Shown: positions 1 through 9,434 of the stretch, piece by piece | Numbering within the stretch: the first letter of the stretch is position 1 | Layout: every line of letters starts with the position of its first letter | NCBI GenBank assembly: GCA_002787775.1 | Contig: PCUW01000028.1 | Coordinates: 101,653-165,652 of the forward strand | Origin: Bdellovibrionales bacterium CG12_big_fil_rev_8_21_14_0_65_38_15 | GTDB taxonomy: Bacteria; Bdellovibrionota; Bacteriovoracia; Bacteriovoracales; Bacteriovoracaceae | Length of the DNA stretch: 64,000 bases | Reading direction: 5' to 3' | Made by a program: the position numbers and the translations under genes | Notes under the pieces: generated by a model | Told to the model about the DNA's origin: nothing | Database searches by the model: none | The model's input: only the letters and a program-made list of their open reading frames with translations

Positions 1-1253
1 CTACCTGTTGATTGAAACTCTTTGTCGATATGTTCAAATATCTTTTTGATGAGTTCCTTTCCAGAGCTGCCATCAGCAAAATAATTTTTAAAATGTTGAA
101 GAGTAGATTCAAGCGGAATATCTAGAACGTTATTTTCGTCATCATTTAAAGAGCTAAGAGCAATGTCATCAATATTAAATCTAAGAAATTCAGGCCATTT
201 GGCACTAAGGTCGTAAAGTTTACTCGGTTCAGGCAACAAGCTAATTTCACTTTCATCAAGGTTAAGTCGTTCGTGATCACTTTTGAGTGTTTCAAAAAAC
301 GAAGACAGCTCTTGCTCACATTGAAGCGGCGAAATGACATGCATAACAACATGACTAATGTCGATTAAGTAATCTGAGATTGTTTGTGATTTTTCAAAAA
401 AAAGTGGTGCATAGGCACACCAATTTTCAAAAAGCTGACTTTGATTAAGCTTATCAAATATATCTTTTCTAAATTCGTGTTTTGCTCTTTGTCCCGGAGC
501 TGGTTGAGGAATATTTTCTCTCAGCGCGATTTGATAATTCTTTCCAGTTAAGGCCTGAGGGGTTGCGCTTAAGGAGACAGATTCAACTGGATGATCTCGA
601 AGTGTTCGTTGTGTTTCTGGATCAATTAAAAAAATCTCTTCAACCATATCGTCAAAATAGTGGAGACGAAGTGGTTTAGCACCGAAAGGATAGATATCGA
701 CAATTCCACCCTTTACGCAAAATGTACCGGGCTCTTCAACTGTCGTGGCCGCCACATAACCTCTGTCGCCCAGTTCTTTAGAAAGCTGTCCTGGAGAAAT
801 AATGTCTGAGGGATTAATTGAAAATTGGTTACTAATAAAAAATTCTTTAGGCGGAACGCGAAGCGCAAGGCTTTCGGCCGTGCAAACAATGATTAGCCTT
901 GCATCTGGGCCAAGGCTTCCCGATTTAAAATTAACTATATCTTGTAGCGTTAAAAATCGATCGTAGAGATTACGTTCAGAAACAAAAAAATCACTATAAG
1001 GAGAAACTTCGTGGCCACTGAATATCTTTGTGCGCCATGACTCGCTAAAATTTGTTTTAAGAAAGTCATAAATCTCTTCTTGTCGTTCTGAATCGGGACA
1101 TACGACCAGGTGGACACCCTTTAAAAATTCATTTGCGGATAAATTTTTAAGGATAAAAAGCCATTGCTCATAATTAACACCACGCAAAGAAGTGCATAAA
1201 TCAGACGATTTATTAATTTCTAAAAGTCGGCTTTGGAGCGTAGCAAAAATCAT
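1..1253 (-). CDS. mfd: Transcription-repair coupling factor Mfd, N-terminal part (runs off the window)
   Basis: The reverse strand is open from an ATG at 1253 to the window edge, giving about 417 residues. Around residues 185-220 it has GGIVDIYPFGAKPLR followed by DPETQRT, the signature of the UvrB-like N-terminal module of Mfd. Mfd is a cytoplasmic ATP-dependent translocase that removes RNA polymerase stalled at DNA lesions and recruits UvrA. The RNA-polymerase-binding, helicase and translocase domains lie beyond the window. The gene diverges from nuoA across a 173-bp gap. UvrB shares part of this module, but the DPETQRT context and the long N-terminal lead fit Mfd better. Confidence 0.87.
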   Translation of the reverse strand, partial: MIFATLQSRLLEINKSSDLCTSLRGVNYEQWLFILKNLSANEFLKGVHLVVCPDSERQEEIYDFLKTNFSESWRTKIFSGHEVSPYSDFFVSERNLYDRFLTLQDIVNFKSGSLGPDARLIIVCTAESLALRVPPKEFFISNQFSINPSDIISPGQLSKELGDRGYVAATTVEEPGTFCVKGGIVDIYPFGAKPLRLHYFDDMVEEIFLIDPETQRTLRDHPVESVSLSATPQALTGKNYQIALRENIPQPAPGQRAKHEFRKDIFDKLNQSQLFENWCAYAPLFFEKSQTISDYLIDISHVVMHVISPLQCEQELSSFFETLKSDHERLNLDESEISLLPEPSKLYDLSAKWPEFLRFNIDDIALSSLNDDENNVLDIPLESTLQHFKNYFADGSSGKELIKKIFEHIDKEFQSTG

Positions 1254-1426
1254 TATTGGCTCAAGAGATAAATTTAAAACAGGACCATGCCACTATCGTT
1301 ACGCAATCGTCCATATAAACAAATTGGACAAGCCATTTTTGGAGATTCCAAAATGTTTCCAATATGTTAACAAATCATGTATTCTTCGAATCAAAAAATA
1401 AAGTCTAAGTTACGGGAGCAATTGAG
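1254..1426. promoter_or_regulatory. Divergent intergenic region between mfd and nuoA
   Basis: This 173-bp A+T-rich gap separates two divergent genes and must hold promoters for both. I see no clean pair of promoter hexamers. A GGGAG ribosome-binding site precedes the nuoA ATG. A 69-codon frame across this gap overlaps mfd and has no recognisable product, so I treat it as noncoding. Confidence 0.4.
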
Positions 1427-1867
1427 ATGTCGAACACGAATCTTGACGTCTATATGCCGGTCATTATTTTAATGATTCTGGCTTTTGTTTTAGTTGGTGG
1501 TGCGCTTTTAGTTGCTAAAATTTTGCGACCAAGCAATCCAACAGAACTTAAACAAACTGAATATGAATGTGGTGAGCTACCTGTCGGTGTTGCTTGGTCC
1601 AACTTCAATGTTCGCTTCTATGTTGTCTCACTTATTTTTATCGTCTTTGATGTTGAGGGCGCTTTAATGTTCCCGCTAGCATCAATCTATAAAAAATATA
1701 ATGATGCTGGTGCCGGTGGCGTTGTTCTCGCAACCTTTCTTTTGTTCATTGGCATCTTGGCCGCTGGTGTTGTGTATTGCTGGCGCAAGGGTGATCTTGA
1801 CTGGGTTAGAAGCTTTCAAACTCCAGCAAAAAATAACCAACGCACTCAAGGTGTTGTGAATGAATAA
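1427..1867 (+). CDS. nuoA: NADH-quinone oxidoreductase subunit A
   Basis: NuoA is a small membrane subunit of complex I beside the quinone-binding region. The 146-residue product has three membrane segments. After the first comes the conserved loop with YECGELPVG, and the second contains FIVFDVEGALMFP, both hallmark NuoA sequences. The ATG at 1427 follows a GGGAG ribosome-binding site. The stop overlaps the nuoH start by 8 bases, so translation is probably coupled. It is the first gene of a long run on this strand. Confidence 0.96.
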   Translation: MSNTNLDVYMPVIILMILAFVLVGGALLVAKILRPSNPTELKQTEYECGELPVGVAWSNFNVRFYVVSLIFIVFDVEGALMFPLASIYKKYNDAGAGGVVLATFLLFIGILAAGVVYCWRKGDLDWVRSFQTPAKNNQRTQGVVNE

Positions 1868-3056
1868 TACAATCGTAAGCTATTTCTTACAGTTCGAAGA
1901 ATTTCAAACTGTTGTAACAAAACTCTCAGAAATTACTGGCGCAAATGCAACTTCATTAGTTGCCTTTGTCATCTTTGCCGTTGCTGCAGTAGTAGTTCTT
2001 GGTGCACTTGCAACTGTTGGTGGACTTGGCACTTACGCTGAAAGAAAAATTTCTGCCGATCTTCAAATGAGACAGGGTCCTAACCGCGTCGGTCCTTATG
2101 GAATTCTTCAGTTTCTTGCCGATGGCGTGAAGATGATCATGAAGGAAGATATCGTTCCAAGACATGCTGATAAGCTCACGTTCAATATCGCCCCTCTTCT
2201 TTGTATGCTTGGTGTAATGGCGACGTTCGCTGTTCTGCCATTTTCAAGTGGCTTTACCATGACTGATCTTGATGTCGGCGTGTTCTACTTGATCGGCGTT
2301 TCATCACTAGTAGGTGTTGGTATTTTTCTTGGTGGATATTCATCAAATTCTAAATGGTCAATGCTTGGTGGAATGCGTGGTGCCTCACAAATTATTAGCT
2401 ACGAAGTACCAGTAACACTTTCAATCCTTGCTATCGTTCTTTTGGCCGGTGGTATGTCTTTTGGAACAATTGTTTCAGCTCAAGGTGCATGGCCTCACCA
2501 ATGGTTTGTACTTCATAACCCGTTTACCTTTATTGCATTTATAGTTTTATTTATCGGTGTATTGGCTGAAACAAACAGAGCGCCTTTCGATCTACCAGAA
2601 GCTGAATCAGAACTTGTTTCTGGTTACCATACTGAATTTACCGGCATGAGATTTGGTTTTTTTGCTTTAGCAGAATACATGGAAGTCTTTGTTGTTTGCG
2701 GTGTTGTGGCAGCTTTATTTCTTGGTGGATACAATGTTCCTTTTGGTCTTGGCGAAGGTACTTTCCTAATGGAAAAACTTCATATTCCAGCCATTCATGC
2801 CAAGGGTGTTGGTCAGCTTCTTCAAGTTGGCTCTTTTGTTTCTAAAACACTTGCACTTTATTATGTTGTTATTTGGATTCGTTGGACATTGCCTAGACTA
2901 AGAGTGGATCACTTGATGACTCTTTGTTGGAAGTACCTAACCCCAATCGCTTTATTTAATCTAGTTGGTTGTGCCTTGTGGATGTTCTTCTTTCACGGTC
3001 AATCAATCTGGCAACTCCTTGGTCACCTTGGTGGTGGTCATGGCGGCGGACATTAA
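1860..3056 (+). CDS. nuoH: NADH-quinone oxidoreductase subunit H
   Basis: NuoH forms much of the quinone chamber and links quinone reduction to proton pumping. The 398-residue product has about eight membrane segments. It carries the family motifs YAERKISADLQMRQGPNRVG near the N-terminus and AETNRAPFDLPEAESELVSG near the middle. It is longer than typical NuoH (about 330) because of an N-terminal extension and a His/Gly-rich tail ending GGGHGGGH, which might bind metal. nuoA lies directly before it; nuoB, C and D are not adjacent. Confidence 0.97.
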   Translation: MNNTIVSYFLQFEEFQTVVTKLSEITGANATSLVAFVIFAVAAVVVLGALATVGGLGTYAERKISADLQMRQGPNRVGPYGILQFLADGVKMIMKEDIVPRHADKLTFNIAPLLCMLGVMATFAVLPFSSGFTMTDLDVGVFYLIGVSSLVGVGIFLGGYSSNSKWSMLGGMRGASQIISYEVPVTLSILAIVLLAGGMSFGTIVSAQGAWPHQWFVLHNPFTFIAFIVLFIGVLAETNRAPFDLPEAESELVSGYHTEFTGMRFGFFALAEYMEVFVVCGVVAALFLGGYNVPFGLGEGTFLMEKLHIPAIHAKGVGQLLQVGSFVSKTLALYYVVIWIRWTLPRLRVDHLMTLCWKYLTPIALFNLVGCALWMFFFHGQSIWQLLGHLGGGHGGGH

Positions 3057-3075
3057 TAAGTAACTGGAGATTTTT

Positions 3076-3612
3076 GTGTTTGATCAAATTCTTTTTATAC
3101 TTTCGGCTGTCATTACCATGGGTGGTGCCTTAGCTGTTGTATTTTCAAATAACCTTATGCACGCTTGTGTTTACTTGCTTGCAAGTCTGTTCGGTGTGGC
3201 TGGGTTGTATGCGACACTTAACGCTGACTTTTTGGCTGCCACTCAGCTTGTTGTTTACGCCGGTGGTGTTGTTATTCTTATGCTTTTTGCCATCATGCTT
3301 ACTGGTGGAGTTCAATCAACAGTAAACAAATTTGGTATCGTTAAAGTTCCTGGAATGGGTAATGCTAAAACTTATTCAGCAGCAGGTTTAGCAGCTGTTG
3401 TTATCTCATTTGTCTTATTTAAAATTCTAAAAAATGCAGCAGCAATGCCTGCCAAAGGCCAGATGGCTTATGAAAGTACTGTTGAGAAACTTGGTGGCTT
3501 GTTAGTGAGTGATCACGTTCTTGCCTTTGAGCTTTCATCAATTTTACTTCTTGGTGCATTAGTTGGGGCAGCAGTTATCGCCCGCCCAAGACATATTAAG
3601 GATGATGTATGA
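3076..3612 (+). CDS. nuoJ: NADH-quinone oxidoreductase subunit J
   Basis: NuoJ is a five-helix membrane subunit linking NuoH to the proton channels. The 178-residue product contains QLVVYAGGVVILMLFAIML, the conserved third helix whose bulge takes part in coupling. Near the C-terminus it has FELSSILLLGALVGA, typical of the last helix. The start is GTG at 3076 behind CTGGAGA. The stop overlaps the nuoK ATG. nuoI, often found before nuoJ, is absent here. Confidence 0.96.
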   Translation: MFDQILFILSAVITMGGALAVVFSNNLMHACVYLLASLFGVAGLYATLNADFLAATQLVVYAGGVVILMLFAIMLTGGVQSTVNKFGIVKVPGMGNAKTYSAAGLAAVVISFVLFKILKNAAAMPAKGQMAYESTVEKLGGLLVSDHVLAFELSSILLLGALVGAAVIARPRHIKDDV

Positions 3613-3914
3613 TCACATTGCCATCATATCTCTTTATCTCATTTGTGCTTTTTATCTGCGGCTTAGTCGTTATGATTGCGAGAAAAAATATCGTCGCCAT
3701 CATGCTTGGTATTGAGCTTATTCTTAATGCTGCCGCTTTAAACTTTGCCGCCTATACAAAATTTATCAATCAAAATTTAGATGGACATATAATTTCATTG
3801 TTCATCATTGTAATTGCAGCCGCTGAAGCAGCTGTGGGTCTTGCGATCGTGATTCGTTTTTATCAGATCAAAGAAAGTATCCACATCGATGATGCGACTC
3901 AACTCCAAAGCTGA
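3609..3914 (+). CDS. nuoK: NADH-quinone oxidoreductase subunit K
   Basis: NuoK is a three-helix MrpC-like subunit forming one proton path of complex I. The product is 101 residues, the usual length. The glutamates needed for proton transfer are present in helix 2 (GIELILNAAALN) and helix 3 (AAAEAAVGLAIV). The ATG overlaps the end of nuoJ by four bases. nuoL follows after a 14-base gap. Confidence 0.97.
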   Translation: MITLPSYLFISFVLFICGLVVMIARKNIVAIMLGIELILNAAALNFAAYTKFINQNLDGHIISLFIIVIAAAEAAVGLAIVIRFYQIKESIHIDDATQLQS

Positions 3915-3928
3915 AGGACGGGAATTTC

Positions 3929-6103
3929 ATGGACTATACAGTAATGAATGTAGCCCCAATTGTTTTGCTGCCATTTTTTGCTTTCGTACTAAACTCTTTT
4001 ATTGTTAAAAGATTTACGACGCTTGCAGTTTCAATTTCATGTGGTGCAATCTTCGGATCATTTATCTTTGCTTTCAGAATTTTTAAAGACTTTGTTTTTG
4101 GAACTTACGCAACAGATGCTTATGTTCACAAATTCTTTAACTGGATTGACCTATCTTTTGGGGCCGAAATATTCAAAATTAATATGGGTATCTATATTGA
4201 TAATATGACGGCAGTCATGTTGTTAATGGTTACCGGTGTTGCCACTTTAATTCACGTCTTCTCGTCATGGTATATGCATGATGATGCGAGATACGGAAGA
4301 TTCTTTGTTTATATGTCATTGTTCACAAGCGCCATGCTTGGGCTTGTTCTTTCAGACAATCTTCTTTCAGTTTTCATCTTCTGGGAGCTGATGGGATTTT
4401 GTTCATATAGCTTAATTGGCTTCTACTATGAGAAAGAAGCTGCCGGGAATGCATCAGTCAAAGCTTTCATGACAACGAGAGTTGGGGATGTATTCTTCCT
4501 ACTTGGGATTTTGGCACTTTGGTCTGTTGTCGGTTCTGTTACATTCGTTGATATTTACGCTGCCGTTGCAGCAGGTAAATTTGAAGGTGTGATGGCGCTT
4601 GGAATTCCAGTGATTACAGTTGCGGCCTTTTCATTATTTATGGGAACGATTGGTAAATCAGCTCAGTTCCCACTTCAGGTTTGGTTGCCAGATGCCATGC
4701 AAGGACCAACACCCTGCTCAGCTCTCATTCACGCGGCAACAATGGTTGCGGCAGGTGTTTATCTTTCTCTTCGTGCTTATCCATTAATGGAAGCTGCGGG
4801 CATGCTTCCATACATTGCTTATATTGGTGCGATTACTGCCTTTGGTGCGGCAACGATTGCGCTAATTCAAACAGATATTAAAGCTGTTCTCGCTTATTCA
4901 ACCATTTCTCAACTTGGTTATATGGTTCTGGGAATCGGCGTAGGTTCGTATAATGCAGCTTTCATGCACCTGATTACTCACGCTATTTTTAAGGCATGTT
5001 TATTCTTGGCCGCAGGTTCAGTTATTCACAGCCTTCATGATCCTCATACACACGCCGGCGTTCAAGAAATGCCAAGAATGGGCGGATTAAAAAATAAATT
5101 GAAGTTCACATGGATTGCAATGTGGTGTTGTACTTTGGCCATCTCAGGTATTCCATTTTTCTCAGGATTTGTTTCAAAAGACAGAATTCTAGGTGATGCT
5201 CTATTAATGGCACTTTCAAATAAGTGGTATATTGCTCCTACAATTCTTGGATTCTTTGCTGCTCTTTTAACTGCATTTTATATGTGTAGAATGATGTTCC
5301 TGACATTCCATGGTCAGCCGCGTGACAAAGAAGTTTATGACCACTGTCACGAAGAGCACCTAACTTGGAACAGTAATGTACCTTTATTAATTCTGTCGGT
5401 GTTTACTCTTGGTATTTGGTTCTCTGGCTCTTTAACAGGACAAGGTTTAGTTAAAGTTGCTGGCGATAGATATGAATGGTTTCAAACATTAATTCATGAA
5501 CCAGTTCCCGCGAAATTTGCAACACACAGAAGACAGCAATGGGGCAGCGAAGACATTAAGTCAGGCGCGAACTTCCCTCGTGCTTCATATGATTCAAATC
5601 ACGGACTTTCAGAAGAAGAAGCTCACCATGTTCACCATATCCACCATATTGGTGCGATCATGTCGATCATCATTGCTTTTTCTGGCGTATTCCTAGCCTT
5701 CCTTATGTACGTAAAAAAATCTGTCGATCCAGGTTGGTGGGTCTCAACATTCTCTGGTTGGTATAAATCACTAAAGAATAAGTATTACTTCGATGACCTT
5801 TATATTGGTGTATTGATTCAAAAAGGACTACTTCCTTTTAATAATCTTTTGGCCGCATTTGATATGGGCGTTTATGACCGCTACGCCGTTGATGGTTGGG
5901 CAACTGTAAATAGAGTCATGTATAAGTTTGCGCGCTGGTTTGATGACCTCATTGTCGACACCGTTGCCGTTGACGGAACTGGTGCCAGTGTTCGCTTGTT
6001 TAACTTAGTGCTTAGAACAGTTCAGTCTGGGAAAATACAATTTTACTTTTTGATCATTGTGTTTGTCTTAGCTGGATATGCTTGGAAATTAGTAATTAAT
6101 TAA
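3929..6103 (+). CDS. nuoL: NADH-quinone oxidoreductase subunit L (antiporter-like)
   Basis: NuoL is the distal proton-pumping subunit of the membrane arm. At 724 residues it is somewhat longer than usual (about 610-660) because of a His-rich insert (EEAHHVHHIHHIG) before the C-terminal helices. Antiporter motifs are intact: FWELMGFCSYSLIG with the helix-5 glutamate, GKSAQFPLQVWLPDAM with the helix-7 lysine, and SGIPFFSGFVSKD with the helix-12 lysine. A C-terminal amphipathic stretch and last helix fit the lateral helix of this subunit. Confidence 0.97.
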   Translation: MDYTVMNVAPIVLLPFFAFVLNSFIVKRFTTLAVSISCGAIFGSFIFAFRIFKDFVFGTYATDAYVHKFFNWIDLSFGAEIFKINMGIYIDNMTAVMLLMVTGVATLIHVFSSWYMHDDARYGRFFVYMSLFTSAMLGLVLSDNLLSVFIFWELMGFCSYSLIGFYYEKEAAGNASVKAFMTTRVGDVFFLLGILALWSVVGSVTFVDIYAAVAAGKFEGVMALGIPVITVAAFSLFMGTIGKSAQFPLQVWLPDAMQGPTPCSALIHAATMVAAGVYLSLRAYPLMEAAGMLPYIAYIGAITAFGAATIALIQTDIKAVLAYSTISQLGYMVLGIGVGSYNAAFMHLITHAIFKACLFLAAGSVIHSLHDPHTHAGVQEMPRMGGLKNKLKFTWIAMWCCTLAISGIPFFSGFVSKDRILGDALLMALSNKWYIAPTILGFFAALLTAFYMCRMMFLTFHGQPRDKEVYDHCHEEHLTWNSNVPLLILSVFTLGIWFSGSLTGQGLVKVAGDRYEWFQTLIHEPVPAKFATHRRQQWGSEDIKSGANFPRASYDSNHGLSEEEAHHVHHIHHIGAIMSIIIAFSGVFLAFLMYVKKSVDPGWWVSTFSGWYKSLKNKYYFDDLYIGVLIQKGLLPFNNLLAAFDMGVYDRYAVDGWATVNRVMYKFARWFDDLIVDTVAVDGTGASVRLFNLVLRTVQSGKIQFYFLIIVFVLAGYAWKLVIN

Positions 6104-6136
6104 GAACGTTTTTTTAATAGATATAGGGAGTAACCC

Positions 6137-7669
6137 ATGCACGGCTCATCTAACCTGCTCAACTGGATTTTGTGGATGCCATTAATTGGCGCTATTGGCG
6201 TATTACTTTTACCTAAAGCAAAAGAATCTGCTGTTAGATGGTGGAGTTTGCTAAATACTGCCATTACATTTGCATTAACCTTAGTGCTGTACAGTAAATT
6301 CGACTCAAACGTGCCTGGCATGCAAGAAGCTTTTACAGTGAAAATCCCTTGGATCTCACAGTTCAATATTTTTTATAGCCTTGGTATAGATGGAATTTCA
6401 CTTCCGATGATTCTTTTAACAGGATTGTTATTCTTCCTTTGTATTTTAAGCTCATGGACAATAACCAAATCCATTAAAGGCTACTTCGCCCTAATGTTGA
6501 TGCTTCAATCAACAGTTTTTGGTGTGTTCTTATCTCTAGATTTCTTCCTGTTTTATGTTTACTGGGAAGTCATGCTTATTCCAATGTTCTTTCTTATCGG
6601 AATTTGGGGTGGAGAGAACCGCGAATATGCCGCGGTTAAATTTTTCCTTTATACATTCTTTGGATCGATCCTAATGCTTGTTGGTATGGTTGCTCTTTAC
6701 TATGCGACAGGGCAAAGCGCTGAATCTTTTGATATACTTGCTCTGTCTGGTGGTAAGTTTACAGAGCTTACTGTTTCAATGTTTGGCTCTACTCTACCTT
6801 TCGCAAAAATTTTCTTTGTGTTCATGTTCATTGGTTTTGCGATCAAGGTTCCAGTATTTCCATTTCACACATGGTTGCCACATGCACACGTACAAGCACC
6901 AACGGCAATTTCTGTGATCCTTGCTGGTGTTCTACTTAAGATGGGTACTTATGGGTTCTTAAGAATTGCATTCCCTATTTTTCCTGGCGCAGCAGTGTAT
7001 TTTGCAGATGCAATCGCTTGGCTTGGTTTGATCAATATCGTTTATGGTGCCCTTTGCGCAATGGCACAAACGGACGTTAAAAAACTTGTGGCTTACTCAT
7101 CAGTATCTCACATGGGATTTGTCATGGTTGGGCTTGCCGCTATGACAACAGAAGGCATGAACGGAGCCGTTCTTCAAATGTTCAACCACGGAACTTCTGC
7201 TGCCATGCTGTTTCTAATGGTTGGGGTTCTTTATGAAAGATCTCACCATCGTTGGATTGTACGCCCAGATGGATCTAAAGGATTTGGCGGTCTTTATACA
7301 CAAATGCCAATTTTTGCGATCATCTTTATCATTTCAATGTTTGCTGCGATGGGGCTTCCTGGATTATCAGGCTTTATCTCAGAAGCATTAATTTTCTTAG
7401 GTATCTACAAGAAATACACAACAATCACAGTTATCTCTCTGGTCGGCTTACTACTTGGAGCAGCCTACTTGTTGTGGATGTTTAAGCGTATGTTCTTTGG
7501 AGAAGTTATTGAAAGCTGTAAGTCATATACAGATATGAACAATAGAGAAATTTTATTCATGGTTCCTCTTTGTATTGCCGTGATCGTATTTGGTGTTTGG
7601 CCGTCTCCAATTTTAAATATTATGAAGGCTTCAGTAGGCCAACTGGTCTCAATGCTCTCTAAGTTTTAG
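6137..7669 (+). CDS. nuoM: NADH-quinone oxidoreductase subunit M (antiporter-like)
   Basis: NuoM is the middle proton-pumping subunit. The product is 510 residues with about 14 membrane helices. Key sequences are VYWEVMLIPMFFLIG (helix-5 glutamate), KVPVFPFHTWLPHAHVQAPT (helix-7 lysine and broken-helix region), AQTDVKKLVAYSSVSHMG, and LPGLSGFISEALIF with the helix-12 glutamate. The ATG at 6137 follows ATAGGGAG. It sits between nuoL and nuoN. Confidence 0.97.
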   Translation: MHGSSNLLNWILWMPLIGAIGVLLLPKAKESAVRWWSLLNTAITFALTLVLYSKFDSNVPGMQEAFTVKIPWISQFNIFYSLGIDGISLPMILLTGLLFFLCILSSWTITKSIKGYFALMLMLQSTVFGVFLSLDFFLFYVYWEVMLIPMFFLIGIWGGENREYAAVKFFLYTFFGSILMLVGMVALYYATGQSAESFDILALSGGKFTELTVSMFGSTLPFAKIFFVFMFIGFAIKVPVFPFHTWLPHAHVQAPTAISVILAGVLLKMGTYGFLRIAFPIFPGAAVYFADAIAWLGLINIVYGALCAMAQTDVKKLVAYSSVSHMGFVMVGLAAMTTEGMNGAVLQMFNHGTSAAMLFLMVGVLYERSHHRWIVRPDGSKGFGGLYTQMPIFAIIFIISMFAAMGLPGLSGFISEALIFLGIYKKYTTITVISLVGLLLGAAYLLWMFKRMFFGEVIESCKSYTDMNNREILFMVPLCIAVIVFGVWPSPILNIMKASVGQLVSMLSKF

Positions 7670-7678
7670 GAAAAAGAT

Positions 7679-9145
7679 ATGCAACTTAATTATTTAGCCA
7701 ATCTTTCTCACTATGTACCCGAGTTGATTGTCTGCCTAACAATGGTCATGACAATGATTGTTGAGGCAACATACGAGAATGGGGAGAAATCAAAACCCCT
7801 TATGTATTGGTGTTCAATTGTTGGCTTATTTTGTGCCTTTGTTGTTTTATGTTTAAGCCTTAATCAGCCTCCAACAACAGCTTTCTTTAATGCTGTTGTG
7901 ATTGATCCATTTAGCACATTGATGAAAATCATTATGGTACTTGGTACTCTTGGGGCGATATGGCTAAGCCACTCTTCAAACGATATCTATAATCCAGTTA
8001 AGCCAGAATTTATTATGCTAGGCCTTGGCGTTCTTGTTGGTGGAATGTTACTGGCATCTGCTAATAATATGCTGACTCTATACCTTGGCATTGAAACACT
8101 CTCAATTCTCTCTTATGCCTTAGCTTCGCTAAGAAAAAATGATGAGAGATCTTCTGAAGCAGGACTTAAGTACTCACTTTACGGCGGAATTTCAGCAGGT
8201 CTAATGTTGTTTGGAATGAGTCATATGTTTGGAGTTCTTGGCACAATCCAGTTCAATGGTATGGCACAAAATATTGCGAACCTTACTCAAAATGAAATAT
8301 TGATTCTGATTCCATCATTCTTATTATTTTTTGTTGGTATTGGTTATAAGATTGCTTGTGTACCTTTTCATATGTGGTCACCAGACGTTTATGAAGGTTC
8401 ACCTCTTCCAGTCACGGCCTTCTTTTCAATCGTTCCAAAGATGGCAGGTATTGCGGTCCTTCTAAGAATTACTATTTCGTTTTTCTCAAACGACGGAGTC
8501 ATGCAGTATTCTTGGCTTGGCCTACTACAAGTTATTGCAGCCCTAACGATGACCGTTGGAAACATCTCGGCCATCAATCAAAGATCTATCAAAAGAATGC
8601 TAGCATTCAGCTCCATTGGTCACGCCGGATTTATGATGCTAGGTGCAATTGTTCTTGGCGTCGATGGTGTTCGTTCAGTGTTGTTCTACGGAATCGGTTA
8701 TATGTTTATGACATTAGCCGCATTCGCAATTACATCGTTTATTCAGAACAAATATGGCAATGATCATTTTGAACGCTTTAGCGGCCTTATTTACAGAAAG
8801 CCGATGATGGCGATTGCAATGACAATTATTATGTTCTCTTTGGCCGGAATTCCACCGTTTAGCGGTTTCGTTGCAAAGTTTCATATCTTATCTGCAATCA
8901 TCAAGCAGGGTTATATGACTCTTGCAATCATTGCAGCAATAAACTCGGTTATTTCGCTCTACTATTACCTTAAGGTTGTAAGACTCATGGTATTCAAGGA
9001 AAAAGAAGACGACGGCGAGATTATCGGTTTTTCATTTGTTAACCAGTCCGTCATCGTTATGCTTGTTATTCCAGTAGTTGTACTAGGACTATTTTGGGCG
9101 AAAATAATGGCGGTTGCAGACGGGGCTAAACTCTTTATACAATAG
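7679..9145 (+). CDS. nuoN: NADH-quinone oxidoreductase subunit N (antiporter-like)
   Basis: NuoN is the antiporter-like subunit closest to NuoK. The 488-residue product has TLYLGIETLSILSYALA (helix-5 glutamate), CVPFHMWSPDVYEGSP (helix-7 region), SIKRMLAFSSIGHAGFMMLG and GIPPFSGFVAKF. The start follows nuoM by nine bases. The gene stops five bases before the ATG at 9151, so transcription probably runs on into the unusual membrane-protein genes downstream. Confidence 0.97.
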   Translation: MQLNYLANLSHYVPELIVCLTMVMTMIVEATYENGEKSKPLMYWCSIVGLFCAFVVLCLSLNQPPTTAFFNAVVIDPFSTLMKIIMVLGTLGAIWLSHSSNDIYNPVKPEFIMLGLGVLVGGMLLASANNMLTLYLGIETLSILSYALASLRKNDERSSEAGLKYSLYGGISAGLMLFGMSHMFGVLGTIQFNGMAQNIANLTQNEILILIPSFLLFFVGIGYKIACVPFHMWSPDVYEGSPLPVTAFFSIVPKMAGIAVLLRITISFFSNDGVMQYSWLGLLQVIAALTMTVGNISAINQRSIKRMLAFSSIGHAGFMMLGAIVLGVDGVRSVLFYGIGYMFMTLAAFAITSFIQNKYGNDHFERFSGLIYRKPMMAIAMTIIMFSLAGIPPFSGFVAKFHILSAIIKQGYMTLAIIAAINSVISLYYYLKVVRLMVFKEKEDDGEIIGFSFVNQSVIVMLVIPVVVLGLFWAKIMAVADGAKLFIQ

Positions 9146-9150
9146 AGATA

Positions 9151-9432
9151 ATGTCTCAATCACTAATAATATATTTATCTATGGGAGCGGCCATTTTGGC
9201 CGTTTCTTATTTCAAGATATCTTCATACAAGAATATTTCAAATATCATAAAGAAAAAATACTGGATGAATCTTGGAAAAACCGTAGATAGCCGTATTTAT
9301 AAGTTCCTATGTACAATCGTAATCCCGCTAATAATTCTAATAAAGTTTGAAGTAAATAATGAAAATGTTTTCTACATAATACCAATCATAGCAATAGCGA
9401 TATTAATTAATATTGAAAAAAGAGTGAAATAG
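9151..9432 (+). CDS. Small three-helix membrane protein, NuoA-like in position and topology
   Basis: I do not recognise this 93-residue protein by motif. It has one N-terminal membrane helix (residues about 4-21), a 30-residue basic loop, then two helices (about 52-67 and 73-90). That is the topology of NuoA, and the gene opens a set that repeats the gene order of the preceding nuo genes. The NuoA loop motif ECG is missing, so it could not contact the peripheral arm in the standard way. It starts five bases after nuoN and is clearly more A+T-rich than the nuo genes. The NuoA relationship is inferred from topology and synteny only. Confidence 0.6.
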   Translation: MSQSLIIYLSMGAAILAVSYFKISSYKNISNIIKKKYWMNLGKTVDSRIYKFLCTIVIPLIILIKFEVNNENVFYIIPIIAIAILINIEKRVK

Positions 9433-9434
9433 AT

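Noticed and set aside
1192..1401. 69-codon frame between mfd and nuoA
   Set aside because: Overlaps mfd on the other strand and has no ribosome-binding site or recognisable product.
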